Below, piece after piece: positions 44,205-56,668 of a DNA stretch of 64,000 nucleotides; within the stretch, counting starts at the first letter, position 1, and each line of letters begins with the position of its first letter. Location of the stretch: contig NC_067195.1 in NCBI RefSeq assembly GCF_000699445.3, forward strand, positions 55,718,465 through 55,782,464, read 5' to 3'. Origin of the DNA: Schistosoma haematobium. Taxonomy: Eukaryota; Platyhelminthes; Trematoda; Strigeidida; Schistosomatidae. Below the pieces are notes generated by a model, which was not told where the DNA came from, ran no database searches, and saw nothing but the letters and a program-made list of their open reading frames with translations. The position numbers and the translations under genes are program-made.

Positions 44205-45427
44205 GCTATCCAGTGTATGTATGGGGGATCTGTATACGCTGACGAGAAGGGTGCTTCTATGGTATACACGTTGCTAAAGTAGTTCGAGAACGCTTGAGCC
44301 TTACCAAAGTCGTCCTCCACTAATGATGAAGCAGTACTGTCTCCCCATAGAGCAGGAATATTTCCTTTTCTCCTTGTCCTTTGGTTTATATAGGAATACA
44401 AGCGTTTAGGACATTCTATGGATTCCTTAACAAGTTTTTCTTCGTACAATTTTCTAGACTTACGGAGGGTCGAGGCACAAGTGTTCCGAGCCTTTCGATA
44501 CTGAGATTTTGACTCATCAGTCCCCAGTAACCTAAATCTATCCCACGTTTTCCTTTTCTTACGGAGAAGGATACGGACCTCCCTACTGAACCATGGTGGT
44601 GAGTTTTTCGGCCCCTTTGGTATAGTCCAAGGGATGTGAGGTGTGGTAACTTTTAAGTATGATTTTCGAAATGCGTCCCAGGCCGTTTCAATGGAGGACT
44701 CTGGGTCTATTGTCCAATCTATTAACGATGCTGAGTGCATGATGTCTGGTATGTTTGCTTTCCAGACGTTGGGTCTGGACTGGACTGACGCGTCCTCATG
44801 ACTGGCAGTTATATGGAAGTCGAAAGTTAAAACTGCGTGGTCACTTTTACCTAAGGGTGGCATATGGTGGAGGTTCGCAACATCATCCTCATAGTGAGTC
44901 AGTATAAGATCTAATAAGGATGATTCAGTGTCCGGATCGTACCTAGTCGCTTCTTTCACATGTTGCACTAGGGCACATGTGATAACCCCATCAACTAGTT
45001 CCTGCTCGAAGGAATTTTCTGACGATTCAGTTCGCAGATTTTCCCAGTCTACCATAGGTGCATTAAAGTCCCCTAGGATTAGACATCGACCACTTTGGGA
45101 CCAAGTATTGAGACTGCTTAACAGGATCTCATTTGCCTCACAGCTTGGACTGCGATAGACCAAACCAATCAGCAGCTCTTGTCCCTTGCATTTTAAGCGA
45201 AGACTAACTAATTCACACGTCCCACTCTCATGGGATACACTATCGATAATGGTAAATGGGATAGCATTCCTAATGAATAGAGCTACTCCCCCTCCTTTGC
45301 GCTTTTGTGTTCTGTCGGCCCTTACTAACGTAAAGCCCTCGAAATCAAGTTCTATACTATCTATAGCCTGTGTCAGCCAGGTTTCTGTTACTGCGATTAT
45401 ATCTGGCTTTATAGAGTCAATCTGCAC
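44201..45427 (-). pseudogene. CR1-like endonuclease (ORF2 N-terminal part)
   Basis: 408 open codons, and the frame is open further upstream (CYTNARSLLNKRSELG to about 45,500), so the true start lies there. APE-type motifs: AVTETWL (metal ligand E), LVYRSPS, ILGDFNAP, LLDLILTHYED and GKSDHAVL. All expected catalytic residues are present. The region after residue 230 links to the RT. Confidence 0.9.
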
Positions 45428-45773
45428 ACCTAGTTCCGATCGCTTATTAAGTAAGCTTCGTGCATTGGTGTAACAGATCCGAAGCCTGTTTAAGTGCCTT
45501 CGTGCTTCACCCAGAGCGGCTTCGGCATCATTCTCTGTCGAAGTCTTACAACCCGAAAATTTACAATTTTCAGGTCCTTTTCGCCAGCGTCTAACCTATG
45601 TTGTAGTTCTTTCTCGGCTTCCCGTCTTTTAACACGGTCTGCCAACGGTAGGTCCTTTCGGATAAAGACTCCTGAACCCTTTAATTTGTGTCCATTTTGT
45701 AAAATTAGGTCACGTTCGTTTGAAGAGCCGAATACTACTTTAAGCAGTCTGGAATGATTTGGTTTCGAGTCCG

Positions 45774-46013
45774 TTAGACTCCTAGTCTATACACCTTTAG
45801 CAAGGTGACTCCAGTCATATTTTGAGGCATGAGTTGATTAAGCAGCTGCCTAATCAGTACAATGTCATGCTCAAAACGAGCTTTAGGTTCAGAGCTATCG
45901 CTCTCCTTAATTCTATGAAAAATAGCTGACCTGTCGCTATGATCAGTTTTCGATTTTTCAACCACTTTTACGGGGGCAGGTTTCCCTTTTATATCAATAC
46001 TTTTCTTTCTCAC
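45774..46013 (-). pseudogene. CR1-like ORF1, middle fragment
   Basis: 79 codons, charged (KKSIDIKGKPAPVKVVEKSK, then FHRIKESDSSEPKARFEHD, then LLNQLMPQ). It lies between the zinc-finger part and ORF2 and in a different frame from the former, so ORF1 is broken. Assigned by position and charge, not by motif. Confidence 0.55.
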
Positions 46014-46308
46014 AACCTTTACCCATTCGTCAACGCTGCTGGTAGAAGCAATAGCAGTTGCGTCAAACCTAGTGTTGGGTTTTGGGGGGTTGTCGACGAC
46101 CTGAGGGGTCGTGTTATGTTTACCATTTGAAACCGATCGAGCCTTGCGATTGCGGGTCCTAGGTGTTTCCTGTTGGATCCCATCTGGGAGACGGGGAACA
46201 GAAGACCCTACTTTTCTTGAGCTTTTTTTAAGGCAGGCCCCTTTGAAGACTGCTTTTCCTTCTTTGACGGGCGTGAGTCATCTATCACCGGACTCACCTT
46301 AGTTTCCT

Positions 46309-46611
46309 TCACATTGATTTGCGTGTCAACAGATCGAGTGCTGTTTGACGCGTTCCGACTATGCTTTTGAAACACTTCTTTGCAGCATCAACCAGTGAGA
46401 TGGCCTCGGTTAACAAGCTGTTTGCATCCGAGCAGCACTGTTGACAAAGCCACACACAACCCTTCTTACTGAACCGTTTGAAAGCAGCAGGCGTTAAGTT
46501 CGTGCAAACTTCGTGGTACCAGCCTTTGCACTCGTCGCACTGCATGCCGCTTTCAACAGGATAACGACAACCCGGACGTTGGCAACTGCTTTTTTTACAC
46601 TGTCCGGTCAT
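46309..46611 (-). pseudogene. CR1-like ORF1, PHD-like zinc finger part
   Basis: 100 codons beginning MTGQCKKSSCQRPGCRYPVE, then MQCDECKGWYHEVCTNLTP and CVWLCQQCC. The Cys4-His-Cys3 spacing fits a PHD finger, a domain known in ORF1 of CR1-type LINEs. Frameshifted after residue 100 relative to the rest of ORF1. Confidence 0.8.
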
Positions 46612-46907
46612 TTAGGAGGGGTTTTTTCAATATGCGATGATACCCAGAAACAAAAAAATTATCAATGACCAAAAAAAGTGAAGAGCTGTAGATTGCTAGG
46701 ACCAAAAGTACTAACAGATACAGTTGAAAAAGAGGTACTAAAGAGTACCAACGACAAAAACAGTAAAAACGATACTTTAGTCAAATACTTTAACTGAAAT
46801 AAATTCAATTAAAGTGAAAAACAGTAGTCTTGATACGTATTAAACGATCAAAACAATGAAATTTACTCAGCGAGGAAAAATACCACTGTCCTTTTTAAAT
46901 AGCGCGC

Positions 46908-48587
46908 GTGTTTTGGCTTACCTCTGTATTTATCTTTATTCTGATAATGTTCACCTTACCCCTTGGCTTCTATCATGTTCAAATTTAACATTATACTTTT
47001 TATCGCTTCATTTGTTAAAAATTTCCTAATTTATTAAGTTGGGCGTCCTAATTACCTAAAATCTATATTAAGCTACAGTTTTATGCGTTTCGATGTTGCT
47101 TGATTCAATTTTGAGTAACATCTATGAAAGTTAATAATTGTTGATAACTGGGAAGTAATCAAAAAGCTCCTTAAAATTTTGGTTATTGTAAAAATACTTC
47201 CTATAAAATTACGTGATTAATCCCTGAAATACTATGTTTTACAAACTATGATGAAAATGACTTTTAATGCGTTATGAATATTAGCTTTTTAAAGTGGGAT
47301 TCAGAACATCCAGGCAATACGTTTTGCTTATTGTTGAACTTTGCTTTAACCTGTTCTATGTTTTAAATAACCCCAGATTTTATTGAAAATAGTTTTGATA
47401 CCAGTAAAGCATTCTTTGGTTGAGTATGTCATAATTTGAGTCTATTTTAACACGAATTGTAAATGAATAATTGACCAGCTCAAGTGTTCATCTTGAATAC
47501 TTCCGACAAGTGATTTGTTTAAACCCAACTTTAAAGGACCTTTTTAAGTGTATTAACTAACTAACAGTATATTCGGCATAGAAATCAAATTAAACTTAGA
47601 TCCAATTAACACACCAGCATTGTTGTAGTTGCATAAAAATGCTTAGAATCTGCCTGTCTGCCTTGGGAGTAATTTGTTTTGTGCATTTCAAGGGGTATGT
47701 TTAGTAACAAACAGGAATCAGAAATGCTTGTATTATTGGAGGTTTTCTAGAAATAAATATTTACTATTCACACGAGCTAAAAACATCAAATCATTGTAAA
47801 TGATTTCATCTTGTAAAAAGATTTTGTGCTTGAAGTTGATATAATTTAATGTGGGGGTTTACAAAAATTGCGATTCAGACAGATGGATGTTTTGATATTG
47901 CTCTCCAACAAATCAACCAAGGTACATGTGTAGGACTATTATTGAGAAGGATTTTAAAAATGGATGAATGTGTTTGGATTGTCAATATGGCAGATGAAAT
48001 TCGAAGCAAGTGGTTATACTTAATGATGCGATGTGGCTGAGACATTCATTGATGTAATCTTTAAGGTTAACAGAAGTCAAACGCAAGTTAGCAACAGACA
48101 GGGTAGATTTTCTTGTCTAGTATAATAATATGCTTATTTGCAAAATATTTAGTTATTATTTTACGGTAATTCTCGTGGGTATTTGTCCTAAAGGAGTGTT
48201 AACTGTTATTTGTTGAGTATTCATTTGTTAGACTACTAACTATTCAATATACTTCATATTATTTTCAACCATTTCATTTCATTCTACCCCGAAATTGATG
48301 TATTTTGGTGTTCAGCAAAGGTCAAAAAATAAATACTTTGGGATAAACTAAACACTCAACTTCACACTTGGTTTCTCACTTTATTGATATTTTTACTTTA
48401 AAACTCATAAAATTGCGACTTGTTCAGGAAACGTACTCTTTTTGTTAATTTTACATCGTGTTAAGCATTGCAGCTTGTTCTGTTTATGTACTTGATATAT
48501 ATTTGAAACTTAACTGGAAAAATATCTGAGAAAGTTCTTTCTGATGTTAAAGTTGAAGCCAATAACTTTTGAGTTGTCAGCATCCAT
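46908..48587. other. Right arm: no gene supported
   Basis: Mirror of 31,242-32,921. One open frame (47,849-48,040) mirrors 31,790-31,978 with a one-base G-run difference at its start; no family recognised. Confidence 0.4.
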
Positions 48588-51500
48588 TTTTATTTATTTA
48601 TTTATTTGAACACATAAATATTAGTACAAGGGAGCACGAAATATATATGCACCACACAAAACAATGAGAATGGGAAGAGGAAAAAAGGTGAGAAGTGCGA
48701 GAGAAAAATAAAAAGAAGAACAATAACGACCACATTAGTATAAGGTAGTGTAATAATAATAGGAGAAACGTAAAGGTACAACCAGAAGAGATATTTCAAC
48801 TAAGGAAGATTCAACCACTCTTTATGAAGAAAGTAAAAGAAGGTTACAGCAGGATTGCCACTGTTTTCTATTCTGAGTCATATCTGATAACGACTCCAGC
48901 CACTGTGTTGCACCATCTCTCGGACCACGGCCAGAGAGTCGTGAAGGACCAACAAGCCAGCTTTTTACAGCTTTCTTTCATACCACGACACCATGTCATA
49001 CACTGACCACCTTTCCGCTTTTTCAACCAGTCCCAGCGTCAGCAAATAATGCACGACGTAAAATTCTCTGGGATGACATTCATAGAACATGTTTAACCCA
49101 CCGAAGTCGATGTTTCAAGATGGTGACACTAGTTGGATTATAGTCTCTGTGCCCGAACACACGATGCCGAACCTCTGCATTACTGACATGGTGTCGCCAC
49201 TGGTTGTCAGCAATCCTTCGGAGACAACGATGATCGAACACAGAGAGTCGTCTAGCATCCTCAACTCGGAGAGGCCAGGTTTCGCAAACACAGAGCAAAA
49301 CCACTCTCACCGACGCGTTGTAGATCCGACCTTTTACAGCCAGACTGACACCAAGAAAGCGCCAAAGATGGCCCAGATTGGCATAAGCCGCTCTGGCTTT
49401 CACTATACGTGCATTGATCTCATCACTCAAGCCACCACCAGCACTTATGCAGCTAATTAGATACACGAACTTTTATACTACTTCTATCTGATCACCATCC
49501 AGGGTGAGTACAGGATTAGGATCCTGCCAGTCTTGTAGAAGTACTTTGCATTTCGAAGGTGCAAAGCACATACCATACCTACGGACATTGAGTGCCAACT
49601 GATTAAGTGCGGATTGCATTCCTTGGGCATTATCGCACAGTAAGACAATATCATCCGTATACTCAAGGTCGAGAAGTCTTTCTCCAGGCAGCAGATCCAC
49701 ACCGCCATTACTTGCATCCATCAGAGCTGTTTCCAGAATGTCATCGATGGCAAAGTTGAGGAGGAATGGTGAGATCGGGCAACCCTGTCTAACCCCACTG
49801 CTCGAATGAAACAATGGAGAGAGGTGGTTGTATGCCCTCACTCTGCCTGTGGTGTTTGTATATAATGCTTTTAGGATGTTAATAAACTTCTCAGACACAC
49901 CCTTCTTCAATAGACAATCCCAGAGAACAGTCCTATCCAACGAATCGAAGGCAGCCCTGATGTCAAGAAACACTACGATTGTTGGCCTTTGATAAGTTTG
50001 ACGGTGTTCTAACATTTAGTGGACGGTGAAGATATGATCAATACATCCTCGAACAGAATGTTTCGCGAAGCCGCTTTACCTGCCATTTTGATGGCGTCGC
50101 GAAGTTTCAACCAATGCTCATCTATACTTTTCGGTGGAATGGTAGCTAGCCTAGAAGCTAGCTCTGTTCGATACTTACTAGCAACAGAATTTGCAACCAG
50201 CTTGCTAACATTAATCCTTTGGTGGTGGTCACTTCATTGGCCACTGAAAAGTAAAGTAAGATTGGCGCAGACCAAAGCATGGTCAGAGTCCAGATAGGTA
50301 CTCCAAAAGGAGCGACAGTCTTGTGCACAACCATGCCAGCATTAGCTGATCGCGAAGTGATCATTCTGAGTCCAGGCTTGGGATGCAGAGGGAGGACGCC
50401 AGGTGGCACATCGGCGATGACTGTGCCGAAAGTTAGTGCTAGCCAGAAACAGGTTGTGATCTGTGCAAAGTTGCAGTAGACGGTCCCCGTTATCTGTCCT
50501 GCGATCAACAAGTCCCCATCGGCCACCTAAACGACTCTCTTCTGTGCCTAGACGCCCGACCTGAGCATTCAAGTTTCCGGCTAGTACTACAATATCTGTC
50601 GAACGCACTTTCTGGAGAAGAACAGATAACTGGTGGTAAAACTCATCCTTGATTGCATCCAGGCTGCAATCTGTCGGGGCATAGGCGGAGGTGACGAAAA
50701 GACATCGTTTCTCACGCCGATTTCTTTTCACTTTGATGGAGCTTTATAATCTAACAGCACACAACCGATTGTTAATGGGGATCCAATCGATTAGTGCTGC
50801 CTCAACTCTAGCGCTTAGTGCGACACCAACGCCAGCAAGACCAGACGAAGATGCCACAGGGTCCCCGGATAAGCGCACGTAAAACAAGCTTTTGAAGCGA
50901 CAGATGGAGAGCGAATTTGTAGTACTTCACCAGAGTCTTGAATGTGGGTCTCGAATAGACAACAAACGTCGATATTAATACTTTCCAAAGACATAGCCAG
51001 CCCGATCTGTTGTCCGACCTGCATAAGTGTGTGAACGTTGAAGGCAGCCAGTTTGAATGGTGCACGTGGTTTCATAAAAACTGCTTCTGTACTCATATTC
51101 GGTGGTAGCATACAATTATCAACCAGGCAGTGACTCGAGAACGTTTAGATAGAACTGAGTTTCCACCATAGGCGAGCTGCTGTATAAGTCGAAAAATAAA
51201 GATACATAAAGTGGGAATAAAAGAGGGTGAATAAATGACGTAGTAAATAACAATAATAATAATAATAATAATAATGTGAATTGCTTGACTGTAAATCGAA
51301 GTGAGAATAGAGCTTCCAGTGAATACCATTATTTTATTTGTGTGTGGGCTGTGATACTGCCCGGGTGCCCAGACCGAAGCAGGTGGTTTTCTTAGGAGGC
51401 CACACCCCAAGCCTTTGACCTAAAAGTCTAACCTACAAGGCAGTGGAGCATCGTAAGGAGATGCAGTCCCATGGTAGCCGGTGACCAACGATTGGTTCAT

Positions 51501-51727
51501 ACGCCATTTTTTCTCTCGGGATACTGGTGCCCATGTGAACCATTGGTTTGGGGTCCGGTTAAAGCGCCGGACATTCACTTTTCGTCCTCTCATTTTCGTA
51601 AACAACCCCCGCCACGAGAAGGCAGTGAGTAGGACTTCCCTGGCAGAGGCTGTATACGCGTAGCCGTGTGAGAGCATTTTGAGAGGGAGGGCGGCCATAC
51701 CATGACATCTGGGGACATCCATCATTC
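48588..51727 (-). mobile_element. RTE-like LINE, broken copy (right arm)
   Basis: Mirror of 28,075-31,241 with the same stops, frameshifts, internal deletion, Asn in GNLNAQ and YTDD motif. RT core 49,473-50,015 and C-terminal domain 49,080-49,466 are identical in translation to the left arm; endonuclease parts at 50,342-50,731 and 50,815-51,111 differ by single residues. The ATT tract near 51,252 is short. Confidence 0.85.
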
Positions 51728-52741
51728 TTCTATGTAAATATCAGTCTGCTTACCAAGATTACATTAAATAGCCTAACTGGTAACGTGTCTTAAGCTAACA
51801 TTAATTTTAATAAATGTTATTCTCCAAGAAGATTCTGTTTTTGAGTAAATCTGTTAAACTTAGAAAAGTCATTTACTGAAAATCTTTCTACATTGAAAAT
51901 CATTTAGGAATTATGTTTAATTTGATAGTTGAGGATTAATTAGCGCAATGTTTTATTTGGTAACTTAATGTAGTACAAGCATCTTTCGATCTCGGTTGAA
52001 ATATTTCTCAGCGTCCATTTTCATTTCCATTATTTGTTTCTTTTAGCAAAATATCAAGATTATTTACAAAATACACATCTAGTGAGATGAAATAAAAAGT
52101 CGCCTCATTCATAATGACATTATTAATGTAACTTAATTTGTCTTCATGTGTGTGAAAAACTCATTTTACTGACGTTCCAAAGTATGTAGGAGATTAAAAA
52201 TCTATTTGGTCTATAATTATTACCATGATTATTATTCAGAATGTTTAAACATCATCTCATAGTTAATCATATGACACATGAATTTTGACATATCGTTTGC
52301 TATTCACCAATAATTTACTGTTATTTGTAACTCATCTTGTTTATATTCTGCGTTTGTTGTATGACTACACTTTAGATTTGAATAGTTCCCTAGATACATT
52401 CCACATGATTTGTAATAGCACTATGTTGTTCTCTTTAGTTAAATGTTTATTTTATTACAATTGGTTGTTTTCTTACTACTAAAATTATTAAACATACATC
52501 TGTAGCAGTGTATTTAATCCTTAAGGTTAGATCATTTGAAACCGTCTGGTCTACTTTGAAATTGATAATTAATAGAGATGATGAATCAGAAATTAATATC
52601 TCCAATATTGTTATATCAAGTTTTATGAACCTTTGACTGCCATCTATCTTATTATGCCGTGCAAGCTTCAAACTTAAAGTTGTTTTATGCGTTCTAATTG
52701 TTTATCGACCCATATAAGAAAACTATGAATTGACTGCTTTT
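51728..52741. other. Right arm: no gene seen
   Basis: Mirror of 27,057-28,070; AT-rich. Confidence 0.4.
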
Positions 52742-53706
52742 ACTTAACGAAGCCCGACCGTTGTTGCTACCTTGACGTGGTGGTCGGGCTTGCCTATCGT
52801 GATGAAGCAACCGAGCTATACTGACTGGAACGACTGTTCCTCAAGGTCCTACCACGTCAGAAAGGTCGGTTGAAGAACGGTAAGACTAAAAGCAACAAAC
52901 CCAAGGTCCGAAGGCGAAGTCGTACTGATGACTGTACAGAGGTGTGACAGCAGTAAGGTGTTTCTTTCACACAACCAGTATGACAGCGATGCTGCCTTCC
53001 CATAAGGAGGGTGTGGTTAGAAAAGGTCGACCCTAAAAATGCACACCTCGCCTTATCCCAAGGATAGCCGTCTCCGGCGGTAAAGTCTTAACAAGTACGG
53101 AGCTAACACAAAAATCACTCATAAAAAGTCGTGTGTGACCGACCTCAAGCAGTTGTCCCTTGGGCACTGCGGTCACGCTCACAGGTCACTAAGACCACTT
53201 CTAATCCAATTTCCTTTTCAGGTACCTCCAGAAGAACCCTTCCACGGTGTGGGTAACCGGGAAGTGATAACCACCCTCATACCTCTAACAGCACTGAAGA
53301 CCATTGTATTCATAATCAACCTCCCTCTTCAATTCCTATTATTCATCCTACATCGACTTTCAACTCTAAACTTCCTCTTTCGTCTTCCTCCTCAAGTGTC
53401 ACCATAGCCAACGATTCTAGTGCGCGAAACACTGTCCCAGATCTACTGAAACCTCACTCCAAACTATACGTTGGAGCCTTCAACGTACGCACCCTATGTC
53501 AAATCGGTCAGCAGGCTTCTTTGGCTAAAACCCTTCCTGTACTGTATCCTTATATGCAATCTTTCTCCTATATATTACCACCTTTAACCTAACCACTCCT
53601 ATGAATCCGGTGTTCATCTTGCTGTGCTAATGCGGTATGGCAACCTGGACCGATGCATATGTGTGCCTGGTCCTACGTTGTAGCTGACTGACTGACTTAA
53701 CGAAGC
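52742..53706 (+). mobile_element. Short RTE-derived element with 12-bp TSD (right arm)
   Basis: Body 52,754-53,694 between direct repeats ACTTAACGAAGC (52,742-52,753 and 53,695-53,706). The 5' leader begins with GCCCGACC...GGTCGGGC and has further nested pairing (GTTGCT/AGCAAC; ACC/GGT). The endonuclease start (HSKLYVGAFNVRTLCQIGQQ) at 53,455-53,540 runs straight into non-coding 3' DNA, then GCTGACTGACTGACTT. Matching target duplications around a 0.94-kb body suggest it inserted in this deleted form, as a non-autonomous derivative. Confidence 0.78.
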
Positions 53707-54035
53707 ACATAAAACCTATTATTAGGATTTTGGTAGCATTGTGGTGCATGCTACTTATATTGACAAATATAAGTAGTGTGTATCACCAATCAGTAGTGAA
53801 ATGTATGCCAGCAAAACAATATTGAGAAGATTGGATTGAATGGAACAGAAAGGGCAACAGAGAGCAATTAGGATGACAACCGAATTTGAAGAATAAAGAA
53901 TTATATACAGGACAACTGAAGGAAGATTTGTAAATAATGTATTTAATGCATGATTTTTTATATTTTAAAAGTCACTGTGTAATTTTGCATGAGATAATAA
54001 ATTGGCTTTCCCCACCTGATTGTCCGTTCACTTCA
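53707..54035 (+). repeat. Dispersed repeat R1, right-arm copy
   Basis: Relative of 8155-8375: GAGAAGATTGGATTGAATGG, GAGCAATTAGGATGACAACC, ATGAGATAATAAATTGGC, CCCCACCTGATTGTCC. The copy at 8.2 kb lacks the RTE derivative next to it. Confidence 0.65.
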
Positions 54036-56288
54036 GTATTGCCAAATCTAAACACAGAAAATGAGTTGCGTTTACTTTTCGGAATTACGATTGCTACTTT
54101 GCATTTTTTACATCCAGTTCCCATTTGTTGAGTTTCATTGTTTTGATCATTCACTACTGTCTATATAATAAAATTTACTTCTTCACAGAAATCAATCAGT
54201 AATAAGTCGTCGGTTATTACAAAACGTTTTAAATATCTATGTGAACTAATTATTTGCTGTCAGAACGATGTATCTTAATACGCGTCTTCCCGATTTTTTG
54301 CAATGCGTTGTGGTAAATTAGTCAGAAGTGTGGCATTATCAATTTCGTTCTAGTTTCACAAAAGTAACTTAGAGAATCTAATGCACTTTGATACTAAGTG
54401 TGCTATTTTGTGACTGTATATTCAGCAGTTCGTTTTCAAACGCGGTTAGTGTTCTTAATAATTGTCGAATTTATGAATATGATTTAATTAGCGAAATAAG
54501 CTACCTAAGTATTTTGTATTATTAGTGTTAAAATATTGGTTGACCACAATTTTCATTATCAGTTAATTTCCGTAATTTTTAAGACTACGTGTTGGTGCTT
54601 GATATGTATTATTTGGTGAAGTGAAAATACACACGATATAGCGGATGTTTTTTAAGTCCCTAAATGTTTATCTGCGTTGATAAATGTAAACATCATGACT
54701 TGGCCTTACTTAACAACAATCTGTTTTTAGAATCTTTAGTTGGTACGACGTGAAGGTGGTCGTAGTGATTCATTCAAATGTGTTTTCTCTTACTATACAT
54801 CTTGAATTTAGTGTCATTCCACACTTCTCAGTATGTTATCTAATTTATCTCTATTTAATAACATTTCCTATATTTTGCCTCCCTTTGCTTATCTTCTGTT
54901 CAATATTCTCTTCTACTGTGCAAAAGTTGGCATCTGGTCAAATCTCAGTATGGATTTAAAAAGCTGACTCGACTTTTAGTGATTCTCGTCACTTGTGGCA
55001 TCTAAGAGATAATGGTCTGCTAACCAGAAATCGAATATATTGAAGTACAATCGTCTTCGTATTGCTGTAACTATGATACATACTCTTTGAAGTTAGAAGA
55101 CATGTATAGACCAGGTTTTCACAAGATTTTCCTGATAAATAGTGCTTGCATATCGTGTAATGGACAGTATTGAATTTAGACACGGGGTACTGGACGAAGG
55201 TGGCAAATTGGTTGATCAGGTTGTAAATCTTCACTAACTCATGTGGTTACCCATATGTTACGTATGTCTGACCATCGCCTATCTTGACATGCGATATTTA
55301 TTTATGTTCCAGTAAGCTGAAAAAAGCTAGAGGCGAAATGTTAAACCTTGGTATCCGTTTGTAAAGTCATTGAGAGTTGAGGCTAACTGTGCTGGTATAT
55401 TTGGACTCATTGTTCAAGTTCTGGGTGATTATCACAACCTATGGTGTTAAGGACTTTAGATGAAATGACTTAGAATGGTTTGAAATAGTGTAGAAGCATG
55501 CACTAGTACCCCTCTTTACATATATATCAACTCTGTCTTTGTGGAACATGTTCTCAATGTTAAGTTTTTCTTAATTATCTTTACTACTACATTTTTTCCA
55601 TTTACTTTGGTATTCTTGTTAATTTCGATTATGAATGACTGATTGACTTCTGAGCTAATTCATTTTGTGATTATTTAAATTGGTGTATATTCTTGGCAGA
55701 TCATAAGCTGATCATAACTAACTTTTAATAGTTATTTTTATTTTTGTAAAATGTACATTGTTTTGATCATTATTTTAGTCAGCAATATATTTCATTATTC
55801 CATTAATAAACTGTTTTACAAATCGCTGCATTTTTCTACGTTCTATTTGTACCTTTTTCTGATAGAAGTATCTTTCCATTCTGTTTCTCATGCATTAATT
55901 AATAAATACTTCTAATGAATGAAATTGATCCAAGTGTATTTGGACATTACCTTTTTTCTTAATTTGGTCGACTAATAACATCAGAATATTTTCTTGCTTA
56001 AGTGATGAAGTAACAGTTATAATTGTTAGATAATCTATACTACAATGTTTTATTAGTCTTATATCATGATTCTTGTATCAAAAACGCAGTCGAATAAACA
56101 CATGAGTTGTTCCCACCAAATGGATTGGACTGGATAGTTTTGATTACAGATATTGTTTAGTAGTAAGTAATAAGTTATATCAATGCTGCATCAAAAACGT
56201 TAATAGGTTTTTTTTGACTGAATAATTTATAAATAAATTTACCATATAATGAGATGACAAGTGTGTTGACAAAGCAGATTAACTTAAA
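54036..56288. other. Right arm, outer part: no gene seen
   Basis: Mirror of 23,480-25,765, with a 26-bp deletion near 54,890 relative to the left arm between TGCTT direct repeats. Confidence 0.45.
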
Positions 56289-56632
56289 GGACTTTGGGTG
56301 CGGGTAAACTACAATTAATGTTCTCCACACGACCAATAATCACTCCGAGGTTGAAAGATAAATTGCCTAGACTAGCCACCTCCTTCTGTATCTATCAATT
56401 CAACTGCTCCTGTGGAGCAAATTATATTGGCAGATGTTCTAGGAATCTATACATTCGAGCTCATGAGCACCTCCCCGTGTGGTTAAGCAAAGGTGTAGTC
56501 AAAACTGTTAATAGCTCCATCTTAGACTATCTAGCTCAAACAGGACATACAGCCAACATGGAGCAATCTTTTGCAATAATCTATCGTGCTAACAGCAGTC
56601 TGCATAATTCCCTCAGACTGCGAATCCTGTAA
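56289..56632 (+). pseudogene. Penelope-like GIY-YIG endonuclease fragment cut by the palindrome edge
   Basis: Same as 23,048-23,479 (CIYQFNCSCGANYIGRCSRN, IRAHEHLP, YLAQTGHTANMEQSF) but ends at LRLRIL. The C-terminal third, TAEAIVIRIKKL to LPW, is missing: the sequence leaves homology at 56,628 and enters GTAATTTTGTGC, a fragment of repeat R1. Confidence 0.85.
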
Positions 56633-56668
56633 TTTTGTGCTAAATATAATTCGGTTGTCCCCACCCGT
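56629..56668 (+). repeat. Repeat R1 end fragment at the palindrome edge
   Basis: GTAATTTTGTGCTAAATATA, then GTTGTCCCCACCCGTG, resembling GTAATTTTGCACGAGATAAT and TTTTCCCCACCTGAGTG at 8,313-8,360. It starts exactly at the last base of arm homology. Confidence 0.5.

Larger units (their letters stand above)
42641..46907 (-). mobile_element. CR1-like LINE, near full length, right arm only
   Basis: Inserted on the minus strand. The 5' end is near 46,907 (GCGCGCTATTTAAAAAGG) and the 3' end at 42,641 is a short (CTGAAA)n tail, typical of CR1-type ends. It has an ORF1 with PHD-like zinc finger and an ORF2 with endonuclease, RT and C-terminal end. The mirror position in the left arm (32,922-32,925) is empty and keeps 4 bp that the filled site lacks. 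Only a few frameshifts break the ORFs, so it is the youngest large element in the window. Confidence 0.9.
37792..56628 (-). repeat. Giant inverted repeat, right arm
   Basis: Reverse complement of 23,148-37,756. It carries a 4267-bp LINE at 42,641-46,907 that the left arm lacks, a longer (AT)n at 39,838-39,870, a shorter (ATT)n at 51,252, and a 26-bp deletion near 54,890. Outside these the arms differ by scattered single bases. The outer edge cuts a Penelope ORF at ...CGAATCCT. Confidence 0.95.

Noticed and set aside
23148..56628. Palindrome as a simple single-read fold-back artefact
   Set aside because: The arms differ by SNPs, microsatellite lengths, a 26-bp deletion and a 4.27-kb LINE, which a single-read fold-back would not give. 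A haplotype chimera is not excluded.
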